Of a DNA stretch of 36,406 nucleotides, positions 17,137 through 24,260 are shown piece after piece (positions within the stretch are counted from its first letter, which is position 1; each line of letters starts with the position of its first letter). A program made the translations under genes and the position numbers. The stretch comes from Acidobacteriota bacterium. Lineage in GTDB: Bacteria > Acidobacteriota > UBA6911 > RPQK01 > JAJDTT01. The stretch lies in NCBI GenBank assembly GCA_022827025.1, contig JAJDTT010000105.1, forward strand, positions 1 to 36,406. The letters are read 5' to 3'. The notes beneath the pieces were generated by a model. The model worked only from the letters and a program-made list of their open reading frames with translations, was not told the DNA's origin and did no database searches.

Positions 17137-18657
17137 TTACGGTGTGGCGGCCTGGACTGAGCACCGGCCGGCATACGCTCGCCGCAACTTGCGGAGAGCC
17201 ATGGCCTCGATCTGCCGGATCCGCTCCCGGGTCAGGGAGAAAACGCGGCCGATCTGCTCCAGAGTATGCTCCCTGTCTTCCCCAACACCGAACCGCAGGC
17301 GAAGCACCCGCTCCTCTCGGGAGTCCAGATTCATGAGGATGCCTGAGGTTTCATCCGCAACGCTCAGACGCAGCAGTTCTTCCGAGGGAGACTCGCCGGT
17401 GCAGTCCTCGAGGATGTCCTGCAGCTTACCCTCCTGGTCGCGGCCGATCGGGGCTTCCAGGGAAACCGGCTTTCGCGCGATTTCCAGGATGCGCCGGACC
17501 CGGTCCGCCGGCAGTCCCACGACTCCGGCGAGCTCTTCCGTACTGGGTTGGCGGCCATGGATCCGGGTCCACTCGCGAGCCGTTCGGACGGACTTGTAGA
17601 CCACCTCGGAGATGTGGACGGGAAGTCGAATGGTTCTGCCTTTCTCGGAGATGGATCGCTGGATCGCCTGCCGGATCCACCAGTGGGCGTACGTGGAGAA
17701 CTTGAAGCCCAGACGGTGATTGAAGCGGTCGACCGCCTTCATCAGGCCGATATTCCCCTCCTGAATCAAATCCAGGAAAGCCAGCCCCCGGCCCCGGTAT
17801 TTCTTGGCCACGGACACGACCAACCGCAGGTTCGACTGCACCAGTTCCTGCTTGGCATCGACGGCCTTGCGCTCCGCGTCGCAGATGCGGCCGAAGGCTC
17901 GGCGCGCCTGCTCCCGGGTCACGCACCGGGACTGCTCCCACTGCTCCAATTCGTTGCATACCTCCCGGTATCTGCCCTGGTCCTCCGCCGCGGGACTCTT
18001 CCTGAGCCGCTCGCTCGTGTTGACCAGGTCCAGCATCGGTTCCAGAGAGGTCTTGAGCGACTTGAGCAGGCGGACTCGAGCCTCCTCCTTCAGTCCCAGC
18101 TTGCGAATCCGCCCGGCGATGGCGTGGCGAACGCGAGCCAAGCCCAGCAATTCCCGGAAGCCGGGTTCCCCATCCTGTACGGCCTGCCGCCATCGCCGCC
18201 ACAGGCGTCGGGCGCGCTGGTCCAGATGGGCAATGGTCCCCAGTTGCATCCGGAACCACTCCCCGGCTTTGACGCCGGAGGTGGCCTTGGAATCCAGACG
18301 GGCGATCTCCCGGATCCGAATCTCTCCGACCTGCAGCCGCGGCCCCCAGGAAAGAAGTTCCCCGACGGCAAGCGGACAACGGTATAGATTATCGGCGAGC
18401 CGCTCCCGTCCCTTCGCCAGCCGGCTGGCGATCTCGGTCTCCTGCTTGGCCGTCAACAGAGGTATCGATCCCATCTCCCTGAGGTAGGTAAAGATCGTGT
18501 CGTCCCCGTGGCTTCTCCTGCCTGCATCCGACCCCGGCCCCAGGACTTCATCCCGATCCCATGGGGTCGAGCCGGTATTCCGGCGCCCGGCAGAGCCTGA
18601 GCCCCCGTAAACCCGTCCGTAGCCGCCACGATTACCCGCAATTCCCGATTTCATCAT
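17137..18657 (-). CDS. RNA polymerase sigma-70 family factor (RpoD-like, probably group 2)
   Basis: From the ATG at 18655-18657 the protein is 506 residues. Region 1.2 lies at about 51-85 (DTIFTYLREMGSIPLLTAKQE) and a long non-conserved helical insert at about 90-260. Region 2 (268-348) contains LIQEGNIGLMKAVDRFN and STYAHWWIRQAIQRSI, and region 2.4 reads RTIRLPVHIS. Region 3 spans about 350-420, and region 4 (440-495) contains EERVLRLRFG, HTLEQIGRVFSLTRERIRQIE and KLRR. There is no acidic region 1.1 and the C-terminal tail is atypical, so an alternative (group 2) factor is likelier than the housekeeping one. The start is supported by AGGTGA 5 nt upstream on the minus strand; an in-frame start at 18750 would place the hairpin repeat inside the coding region. 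It converges on the PPC gene 26 bp away. Confidence 0.9.
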   Translation of the reverse strand: MMKSGIAGNRGGYGRVYGGSGSAGRRNTGSTPWDRDEVLGPGSDAGRRSHGDDTIFTYLREMGSIPLLTAKQETEIASRLAKGRERLADNLYRCPLAVGELLSWGPRLQVGEIRIREIARLDSKATSGVKAGEWFRMQLGTIAHLDQRARRLWRRWRQAVQDGEPGFRELLGLARVRHAIAGRIRKLGLKEEARVRLLKSLKTSLEPMLDLVNTSERLRKSPAAEDQGRYREVCNELEQWEQSRCVTREQARRAFGRICDAERKAVDAKQELVQSNLRLVVSVAKKYRGRGLAFLDLIQEGNIGLMKAVDRFNHRLGFKFSTYAHWWIRQAIQRSISEKGRTIRLPVHISEVVYKSVRTAREWTRIHGRQPSTEELAGVVGLPADRVRRILEIARKPVSLEAPIGRDQEGKLQDILEDCTGESPSEELLRLSVADETSGILMNLDSREERVLRLRFGVGEDREHTLEQIGRVFSLTRERIRQIEAMALRKLRRAYAGRCSVQAATP

Positions 18658-18723
18658 CTCGGTCACCTGCCTTGAATAACGTTCTGTGTAGTAGACGGAT
18701 TCTCGGCAGAAAAGGTTTCGTTT

Positions 18724-18824
18724 CGATGGAGCGGCGACCAGCGGCGACATGGAGCGGCGACATCCCTGTCGCCGGGAGCGGCGTGTTTCACGCGCCGACT
18801 GGGACCGGCGTCTTATAGGCGCCG
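18724..18824. repeat. Cluster of dispersed hairpin repeats upstream of the sigma factor gene
   Basis: Three hairpins are visible. At 18755-18774, CGGCGACA-TCCC-TGTCGCCG. At 18781-18793, GCGTG-TTT-CACGC. At 18806-18824, CGGCG and CGCCG flank TCTTATAGG. They are preceded by two partial left halves reading (GGA)GCGGCGACCA and GCGGCGACAT. The third is nearly the same as the copy at 10721-10739. The cluster lies 5' of the sigma gene. The rest of 18658-18967 is A/T-richer and shows no gene. Confidence 0.8.
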
Positions 18825-18967
18825 ATCCCAGGGGGAGTAGGGGAGACGTCTACGGAAGAGATCTCATAAGTATATGATATTACAGGAGTTATTATCTTTC
18901 CTCCCGACCTGATTCCCTCATTACATCCCACGTTCTAAACGGGATTCCATTCGACCGTATTGGAGGT

Positions 18968-18975
18968 CCGTGGAC
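18968..18975. repeat. Left 8-bp target-site duplication of the IS66-ended cassette
   Basis: CCGTGGAC directly precedes the GTAAC end at 18976. An identical CCGTGGAC directly follows the GTTAC end at 20523. Eight-base duplications next to GTAA termini are the hallmark of IS66-family transposition. Confidence 0.8.
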
Positions 18976-19310
18976 GTAACCGTTCGGTCAGGCCGTGGGG
19001 ATCGACTTCCTGTGCCGGGCCTACGGCTTCGCGCTCAATGGCGACCGGGCACCCAACGAAGTGCCACCCATTCACCTCCATGGGATGGAAGCACAGAGTC
19101 GAGAAGCGACCCGTGGTTGTCGGAACGATAGGGGCGGGTCGCGTGGTGTGTAAGGACTTCGCGGCTGACGACCATCTGCCGTTATCCGGTCCGCGGGAGG
19201 TCTTGCCGCCGCGACGAGTGGCTCAAGCCCGCCAGCAACCTAAAGAGAATTGATCGCTACGGAGAGAATGTCGTTTCGACCACTCCACCACGGCTTGCCC
19301 GAACGGTTAC
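18976..19310. mobile_element. Left non-coding element with IS66-type terminal inverted repeats (element A)
   Basis: The left end reads GTAACCGTTCGGTCAG, then GCCGTGG. The right end, read inward on the minus strand, is GTAACCGTTCGGGCAA, then GCCGTGG. The ends are inverted and nearly identical over 23 bp, giving a 335-bp unit. I see no transposase fragment in any frame inside it. Its own immediate flanks (CCGTGGAC and CTGCATCC) do not match each other, so it did not insert alone at this site. It resembles a MITE. Confidence 0.75.
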
Positions 19311-19533
19311 CTGCATCCACACTTGGATCAGGTGATGCGAACCGAGGATCCGAAGGTCGCTGGTTGAGTCGTTGCGCGGCGACAGCCGCGTTTCCCCGGA
19401 TGTTGGCATCGGGTTGCGGGCGACCATAAGTGTGGTGGCCGGCCGGCACGGCTCCGCAGCGGACGACGCGTGGTCACCCCTGGAGAAAATCTTGGGAGCG
19501 ACGGGCTCCCGCGAATCGACGACGGAGAATGGG

Positions 19534-20169
19534 ATGCCCCACCGACACTTCCTTGAACTGCGCGAGGCGATTCACGACAGGCTCAGAACCCTTCAGCCTC
19601 CCTTTTGGGAAGAGCAGATAGAGAAGTATCCCTGGCTTTACGGAGCCCTCGGCGACCCCAGCGCCGACGTGATGTTCGTGTGCGAGATTCCGTCTCTGTC
19701 AGCGCTCCGGGCGATCACAGAAAGCCCTTTCGGCGGCCCACCCAACTTTGATACTCAATGGACGGGGAATCCCGACCACCGCCGGGACAAGCGCTTCCGC
19801 AAGGTGCTGTGCGACCTCGGGTTGAAGGACGGCAAGATCTGGGAGCCGGGGGGCTGGCACTGCTACATTACGAACGTCATCAAGCAGGCGGCTTTAGTGG
19901 ACAATTGGACGCAAGTTCCCCGGCACGAGAAGCGGCGAACGGCTCGTAAATGGAGCGGGATCCTTCAGATGGAAGTCGACGCGGTGCGACCGGTAATCGT
20001 TTTCTGTGTCGGCGGCGAAGCGCACTCGGCGGTGAAATGGCTTCAGAACAACGCCGGTTTGCGTGTTCCGGGGCCGATCCACCGCATCTGGTCCTACTCG
20101 GCCCGACGCGGCAACGAAGAAGTGGAGCGGAAAATGCGTAACGGGATCGCGCCGTATCTCCAAGGTTAG
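19534..20169 (+). CDS. Uracil-DNA glycosylase superfamily-like protein, cassette cargo
   Basis: From ATG 19534 (GGAG 6 nt upstream) the product is 211 residues. The layout resembles family 4/5-type uracil-DNA glycosylases: GDPSADVMFVCEIPS at about 40-54 corresponds to the motif usually read as GExPG, DKRFRKVLCDLGL at about 84-96 to the conserved helix after the active site, WHCYITNVIKQ at about 108-118 to the core strand, and PVIVFCVGGEAHSAVKW at about 153-169 to the strand before the second motif. The usual HPS-type DNA-intercalation motif is not evident; the region reads VPGPIHRIWSYSARRG. It may therefore act on another base or be a divergent non-repair member. It is the only gene inside the IS66-ended cassette. 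The in-frame TTG at 19372 has no support. Confidence 0.7.
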   Translation: MPHRHFLELREAIHDRLRTLQPPFWEEQIEKYPWLYGALGDPSADVMFVCEIPSLSALRAITESPFGGPPNFDTQWTGNPDHRRDKRFRKVLCDLGLKDGKIWEPGGWHCYITNVIKQAALVDNWTQVPRHEKRRTARKWSGILQMEVDAVRPVIVFCVGGEAHSAVKWLQNNAGLRVPGPIHRIWSYSARRGNEEVERKMRNGIAPYLQG

Positions 20170-20202
20170 GAGGGAGCTTGACGGACCGGGTTACGTCCAA
20201 GG

Positions 20203-20523
20203 GTAACTGTTTGGTCAGCCCGTGGAAGAACGGTCGGTCGGCATCCTCCCGCCGGCGCAAGCCATACTGCGTCGGCGTTGCCGCTGATCCACCAGCGCGG
20301 CGGCTGGACCACCTTTGGACAGGCCAGCCGAGGCTGCTCGCCGTGCCGCGAAATCCCTTTGCGCGGCTGGCCAACCGACCACATCGTTCCGGCACCACGG
20401 GTCTCGTCTCCGCTCTGCCCGCTGTCTGGGCGGAGGTGGAAGTGGGGGCGCTCGTCGGCTGCTCGTGCGCCATCAAGCCGAACCCGTGAGAAGTTCGAGA
20501 CCACGGCTTCACCGAACAGTTAC
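20203..20523. mobile_element. Right non-coding element with IS66-type terminal inverted repeats (element B)
   Basis: The 321-bp unit begins GTAACTGTTTGGTCAG, then CCCGTGG. It ends with a copy that reads inward GTAACTGTTCGGTGAA, then GCCGTGG. The ends share the consensus of element A (GTAACYGTTYGG core plus CCGTGG). No transposase ORF is seen inside. The inverted symmetry seems to extend a further 8 bp outward (GTCCAAGG on the left against GTCCACGG read inward on the right). It closes the cassette 34 bp after the UDG-like stop codon. Confidence 0.75.
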
Positions 20524-20531
20524 CCGTGGAC
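20524..20531. repeat. Right 8-bp target-site duplication of the IS66-ended cassette
   Basis: CCGTGGAC follows the terminal GTTAC of element B and is identical to 18968-18975. Confidence 0.8.
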
Positions 20532-21230
20532 TCCCCATGGAGGAGTTTCGAGCCTCAACTCCAGACCGAACCGCCGAGTTTGGGGGTCGGTGAAGCCCCA
20601 CCGACGAATGCCCATTGCATCTCCTCCTTTCTGGATCCGGGGTCTTCGCCGTGGGGCGAATCGTACCATGGCTCCAGAGAAAGGACCGGTGGGACCTGTC
20701 CCCCCAGGCCCCCCAGTGGCGCCAGAACCCGCGCCGGATCACCATTCCGGCGCTGAACCGGGCGCTTTTATTTGTCGCGTCCCATAAGAATGGGTCCCTC
20801 GCGCAGGATTCCCGCCGCGCCTCTCGCTGGCTTCCCGGTCGGCGCGAGTCTGTCCCCGGCCGAGAGTGGGACGATGGACACTCACCCAAACCGGTTGGCC
20901 GGAGCCTGGTTTTCGCTGCTGACAAGTAGTGTTTGGTGCCGATCGGGGAGCGCACATGGGACAACGGGGGGCATGTGCACGAAAGAGGCCTTTCGGCGTG
21001 CACGGACACTTTTCTCTAACCTACTGTGCCCGTTGCAGTTGCTGTCCAACTCGCGGCTCGGCCGTGCCGATCGGGGCATTTTGAGGAGGACGGGAGCGCC
21101 CCCCCTTTTTGCCTCCCGGATCGGCACAGCGGGGAAGGCTGATGTGCACTGCCGTGCCATCGCCTGGAGGGGTCGCTCCCGTCCCATTGATCCCTGCGGG
21201 AAGGCCAGAAATGAAACTGTGACGGGCAAG
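20532..21230. other. Accessory stretch without a convincing gene; degenerate fragments
   Basis: Several open frames overlap here but none has family features and a ribosome site. The frame around 20615-20720 encodes FAVGRIVPWLQRKDRWDLSPQ, which resembles FAVGQIVPRLLGEPENLYSLPQ in the small protein at 21410-21685, so it is probably a decayed paralogue. GTGCCGATCGGGG occurs at 20936-20948 and 21064-21076. GATCGGCAC at 21119-21127 is its inverted 9-bp arm and could form a long imperfect hairpin. I see nothing else. Confidence 0.5.
20645..20675 (+). repeat. 31-bp direct repeat, copy 1 (hairpin-bearing)
   Basis: The segment starts TTCGCCGTGGGGCGAA, which can itself fold (TTCGCC with GGCGAA), and continues TCGTACCATGGCTCC. 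It matches 21542-21572 at 28 of 31 positions. Both copies read FAVG(R/Q)IVP in their own frame, so this looks like a coding duplication. Confidence 0.7.
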
Positions 21231-21239
21231 ATGGGACGC

Positions 21240-21413
21240 ATGAGCGCCCCTGACATCCACGAGGAACGGTTGGAGACCCTCAGGAAGCAGGCGGTGGAGA
21301 GGCTGCGCTCCCGCCGCGCTTACCGCTGTCCGCACTGCGGCTATCGGAGCTTTCAGATGGACAGTCCCCACTACGGAGAAATGTGCGAGCTCCTGGCGCA
21401 ACGACCCTCATGA
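21240..21413 (+). CDS. Small zinc-ribbon-like protein (tentative)
   Basis: From ATG 21240 this is 57 residues: a charged helix (IHEERLETLRKQAVERLRSR) followed by AYRCPHCGYRSFQMDSPHYG and EMCELLAQRPS. CPHCGY is a typical zinc-knuckle half with CxxC, and a further Cys lies about 17 residues on; a complete four-ligand site is not seen. An ATG at 21231 is an alternative start, and neither has a strong ribosome site. Its TGA overlaps the ATG of the next small ORF (ATGA at 21410-21413), which argues that both are real and coupled. No family is recognised. Confidence 0.4.
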   Translation: MSAPDIHEERLETLRKQAVERLRSRRAYRCPHCGYRSFQMDSPHYGEMCELLAQRPS

Positions 21414-21685
21414 GCTTCGAACGGACCTGTGCTGGATGCCGGGAGATTCGGGGGTTGCCTGCCTCCCAGCACTGCGAGCGGTTCAGGAGGTCGGAGGGTA
21501 CACTGAGCCTCGAAGTTGAGGTCCTTCAGTGGGAGGACGATTTCGCCGTGGGGCAAATCGTACCACGTCTCCTGGGAGAACCGGAGAATCTCTATTCTTT
21601 GCCGCAGGATGTCCGCCAATTTCAGTTAATGGATATAGACGGAAAGAGATTCGGAACCCGGCCGACTAGGTATTTCAATCCGTAA
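21410..21685 (+). CDS. Small hypothetical protein coupled to the zinc-ribbon ORF (tentative)
   Basis: From ATG 21410 this is 91 residues beginning MSFERTCAGCREIRGLPASQ. The N-terminus has CxxC followed by HCERF, a possible metal site, and the C-terminal part is DDFAVGQIVPRLLGEPENLY followed by SLPQDVRQFQLMDIDG. No known family is recognised. A related fragment (FAVGRIVPWLQRKDRW) lies about 895 bp upstream at 20645-20720, and conservation of the peptide across diverged DNA hints at real coding. The 4-bp overlap with the preceding small gene suggests translational coupling. Confidence 0.4.
   Translation: MSFERTCAGCREIRGLPASQHCERFRRSEGTLSLEVEVLQWEDDFAVGQIVPRLLGEPENLYSLPQDVRQFQLMDIDGKRFGTRPTRYFNP
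21542..21572 (+). repeat. 31-bp direct repeat, copy 2
   Basis: TTCGCCGTGGGGCAAA plus TCGTACCACGTCTCC matches 20645-20675 at 28 of 31 positions. It lies within the ORF at 21410-21685. Confidence 0.7.
21618..21639 (+). repeat. 22-bp direct repeat, copy 1, upstream of the ankyrin gene
   Basis: AATTTCAGTTAATGGA followed by TATAGA. It matches 24082-24103 at 19 of 22 positions, all three differences being transitions. The copies lie on either side of the ankyrin gene, 2464 bp apart. Confidence 0.6.
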
Positions 21686-22029
21686 TCCAAGCCGGGCGGC
21701 GGCTCCGAGAGCCTTCTGTGCGACCGGATGCCGGGACGGGTTGAGACCGTCGATCCTCGTTGTCGACGCGCCGTGACGGAAAGACGGTGGGAACGGCTCG
21801 GGTTGAGGGACGTCCAGTTGAGGCTCTGGCGAGAGAGTTTTCCGGTTGAACCCGAGGAAGCGTTTCAGCTTGTTCCTCGGTCGCTCCGGTTGGTGCCGCT
21901 CGCTTGGAGTTCAGCCCTGAAATCTTCCTTTACTGGCAACTGGGCTAGGTTTACGCTGACAGGCAGTTAAACTACGCGATGCCGTTGGCATGCGGTCTGC
22001 GCCGGCAGTCCTGCCTAGGAGAGAAGACC
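21686..22029. other. Gene-free stretch; holds a remnant resembling the ankyrin gene's 3' end
   Basis: No credible gene is seen. At 21995-22010, GTCTGCGCCGGCAGTC matches the last codons of the downstream ankyrin gene (ATCTGCGTCGGCAGTC at 23912-23927, 14 of 16). Both read LRRQS in the same phase. This looks like the tail of a lost or decayed upstream paralogue. An AGGAG at about 22017-22021 serves as ribosome site for the ATG at 22030. Confidence 0.5.
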
Positions 22030-23934
22030 ATGATCAGAGTAATGTTGACGGTAAGCGCCTGGGCGGTGCTATGGACGGCTCTGGAGCCGTCGGCGCAAGA
22101 GGCGCCTCTCGATTGTAGAAAGTGGAACACGAAAGAATATTTCGAGATGGCCACGGTCCGGGACGTGAACGCGTGCCTGGCCGCCGCCGATCTGATGGAG
22201 CGGGATGTATACGGGCACGCTACCCCCCTGCATCTAGCGGCTGGATACACGAAGACTCCTGCAGTGATCGAAGCGCTGCTGGCGGCTGGCGCGGATGTGA
22301 ATGTTCGGGACGCAAAGCGTGACACGCCCCTGCATTTTGCAGCCGAGCATAACGAGAATCTGGGAGTGATCCAGTCCCTGCTGGCGGCCGGGGCCGACGT
22401 GGATGCACTGTCGGGGCCGGGACACCCACATCATATCGCCAGCCACTGGTACAACACTCCTCTGCATCGGGCGGCCATGTTCAATGGAAATCCGGAGGTG
22501 ATCGAGGCGTTGCTGGCGGCCGGGGCGGACCCAATGGCGCAGCCGGATGAAAATTACCCGACACCGCTGCAACTTTCAGCCCTGGGCAACGGGAATCCAG
22601 AGGTGATCAAGAGGCTATTGGAGGCGGCCGGGACGAAGGCTCTGGACGATGAGGTGAGAACAACCCTTTTGCTTTTAGCGGCAGGGGGCAACGAGAATCC
22701 AGCCGTGGTGGAAGTGCTCCTTAAGGCAGGTGCGGACCCCAACGCGCGGGATAAGAACAAGGATACGCCTCTCCACTCGGCGGCTCGATCCAACGGGAAT
22801 CCGGAGGTGATCGAGGCGCTGCTGGCGGCCGGCGCGGATCCCAAGACGAACGTTGCTGGTGGCCGCACACTCCTGCATGAAGCGGCCTCCCACAACAGGA
22901 ATCCCGCCATCATCGAGTTCTTAGTCAAAGGGGGGGCCGACCTGGAGGCGCGGGATTGGGCCAGTTCCACACCCTTGCATCTAGCGGCACACTTCATACG
23001 GAATCCGGAGGTGATCGAGGCGCTGCTGGCGGCCGGGGCCGACGTGAACGCACGAAATGCCAAGGAGGAAACTCCCTTGCATGTGGCGGCCGCTGAGAAT
23101 CCGAAGATAGTCGAGATTCTGCTCAAGGCGGGAGCCGACCCGATAGCGCGGGATAAAGATCGCTCTACTCCCCTACATTTGGTGGCTGGTGACCCCAGTT
23201 TGTTGGCCATGAGATCTCCATATAAGTACTATCGGGAGATGTCTGTGCGGGCGATCGAGGCGCTACTGGAGGCCGGCTCCGACCTGGAGGCGCGGGATAA
23301 GAATCGATGGACCCCTCTGCATGCGGCGGCGAGGGGCAACAAGCACCCAAAGATACATGAGTCCTTGATCGTGGCGGGGGCCAGCCTAACGGCGTTGGAC
23401 CGTGAAAATAAAACTCCCCTGCATGCGGCGGGCGAGCTCAATAGCGCCTCCGCCGCTAGGAAGGTTCTGCTGGTTGCCTGGGCCAGATTGGCCGTTGGGA
23501 AAATAGACGGCACGGCAATTTCGGATGCTGACGGCGGCACGGGGAAAACGGCGCGAGCGCGGTCCATTTTCGCGGAAGGCGTTATTATCGACCAACAACT
23601 CATTGGAAATTCCGACGGTTTCGACCCGGATGTTCCCGCGCCCGCCGGCGACACAAATGTTACCTATAAAGGGTCTTTTGTGAGGGGCAAGGCGCACGGC
23701 AACTGGATATTGAGCTTTGCGGATGGGAGCGTATTGGAAGGGCCCTATGTAGACGGGCAGATGCATGGAGACTGGGTCTTTCGCTTTGCAGATGGGAACG
23801 TATGGAAAGGCCCTTGCGTGAAAGGCCAGATGCACGGTGACTGGGTCGTGACCCTTTTTGCAAACGAATCGATGTGGACGAGGACCTACAGGAACGGCAG
23901 ATGGATCGGCGATCTGCGTCGGCAGTCTTCCTGA
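22030..23934 (+). CDS. Exported ankyrin-repeat protein with C-terminal MORN-like repeats
   Basis: From ATG 22030 the protein is 634 residues. A signal peptide (about 1-22, ending PSAQEA) is followed by about 12 ankyrin repeats of mainly 34 residues, with consensus TPLHLAA-n-NPEVIEALLAAGADVNARDK, over residues 55-485. Three to four MORN-like units (YKGSFVRGKAHGNW, LEGPYVDGQMHGDW, WKGPCVKGQMHGDW, WTRTYRNGRWIGD) follow near 550-625. Ankyrin arrays bind proteins; MORN repeats often contact lipids or proteins. An exported combination suggests a periplasmic or secreted interaction surface, and no enzymatic domain is visible. Several repeats are nearly identical in DNA (the word GGAGGTGATCGAGGCG recurs), so the array may expand or contract by recombination. 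AGGAG lies 8 nt before the ATG. Confidence 0.85.
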   Translation: MIRVMLTVSAWAVLWTALEPSAQEAPLDCRKWNTKEYFEMATVRDVNACLAAADLMERDVYGHATPLHLAAGYTKTPAVIEALLAAGADVNVRDAKRDTPLHFAAEHNENLGVIQSLLAAGADVDALSGPGHPHHIASHWYNTPLHRAAMFNGNPEVIEALLAAGADPMAQPDENYPTPLQLSALGNGNPEVIKRLLEAAGTKALDDEVRTTLLLLAAGGNENPAVVEVLLKAGADPNARDKNKDTPLHSAARSNGNPEVIEALLAAGADPKTNVAGGRTLLHEAASHNRNPAIIEFLVKGGADLEARDWASSTPLHLAAHFIRNPEVIEALLAAGADVNARNAKEETPLHVAAAENPKIVEILLKAGADPIARDKDRSTPLHLVAGDPSLLAMRSPYKYYREMSVRAIEALLEAGSDLEARDKNRWTPLHAAARGNKHPKIHESLIVAGASLTALDRENKTPLHAAGELNSASAARKVLLVAWARLAVGKIDGTAISDADGGTGKTARARSIFAEGVIIDQQLIGNSDGFDPDVPAPAGDTNVTYKGSFVRGKAHGNWILSFADGSVLEGPYVDGQMHGDWVFRFADGNVWKGPCVKGQMHGDWVVTLFANESMWTRTYRNGRWIGDLRRQSS

Positions 23935-24260
23935 CAGTAGGTCCTCGGGGAAGTCTTCAGCTCTGCGCCGGGGCCGCGAATTATTGTCGGTAATGTCCGT
24001 TGCCGTGACCCAGTCCAGGGGACGGATCGGTGACGGCGTCGGAAGTTCCGAATCACGTGTGGACGGGAGGCGAGGACCGTAAATTTCAGTTAACGGACGT
24101 AGAAACATCCGGAAGGGACCACCGAAAACCACTCACGAATCCGACCGGGATGAGAATGGAGTGACCTGTGAGTAGCCACAACAAAGGGACTCGATACTAC
24201 GGCACTATTCTCACCAGTCGGAAACAAAAGGTCCAAGGCAGGTCTATAGTCCCCATTGTA
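23935..24260. other. Gene-free stretch between ankyrin gene and exported hypothetical gene
   Basis: No independent gene is supported. It contains the second copy of the 22-bp repeat (24082-24103). A GTG at 24168, with GGAG 6 nt upstream, could extend the next gene by 31 residues. Otherwise I see nothing in it. Confidence 0.5.
24082..24103 (+). repeat. 22-bp direct repeat, copy 2, downstream of the ankyrin gene
   Basis: AATTTCAGTTAACGGA followed by CGTAGA; 19 of 22 identical to 21618-21639. Confidence 0.6.

Larger units (their letters stand above)
18976..20523. mobile_element. Transposase-less composite cassette with IS66-type ends carrying a UDG-like gene
   Basis: This 1548-bp unit consists of element A (18976-19310), a UDG-like gene (19534-20169) and element B (20203-20523). 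The outermost ends are 23-bp inverted repeats with 20/23 identity: GTAACCGTTCGGTCAG plus GCCGTGG on the left, and GTAACTGTTCGGTGAA plus GCCGTGG read inward on the right. Perfect 8-bp direct repeats CCGTGGAC lie immediately outside (18968-18975 and 20524-20531). GTAA ends plus an 8-bp duplication match IS66-family rules as known. The whole block therefore probably moved as one unit using a transposase supplied in trans, like a mobile insertion cassette. Confidence 0.75.

Noticed and set aside
18976-19310. ORFs inside element A (for example about 18960-19253) as an IS66 accessory protein
   Set aside because: No IS66 TnpA, TnpB or TnpC motifs are seen, and the frame runs through the terminal repeat; treated as non-coding.
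20188-20202. Extra IS66-like right end (GGGTTAC) 8 bp before element B
   Set aside because: Only the last six or seven bases agree with the other ends; this may be chance.
22200-23450. Regularly spaced near-identical DNA words that might suggest a CRISPR or satellite array
   Set aside because: Spacing is about 102 bp and in phase with ankyrin codons; the protein repeat explains it.
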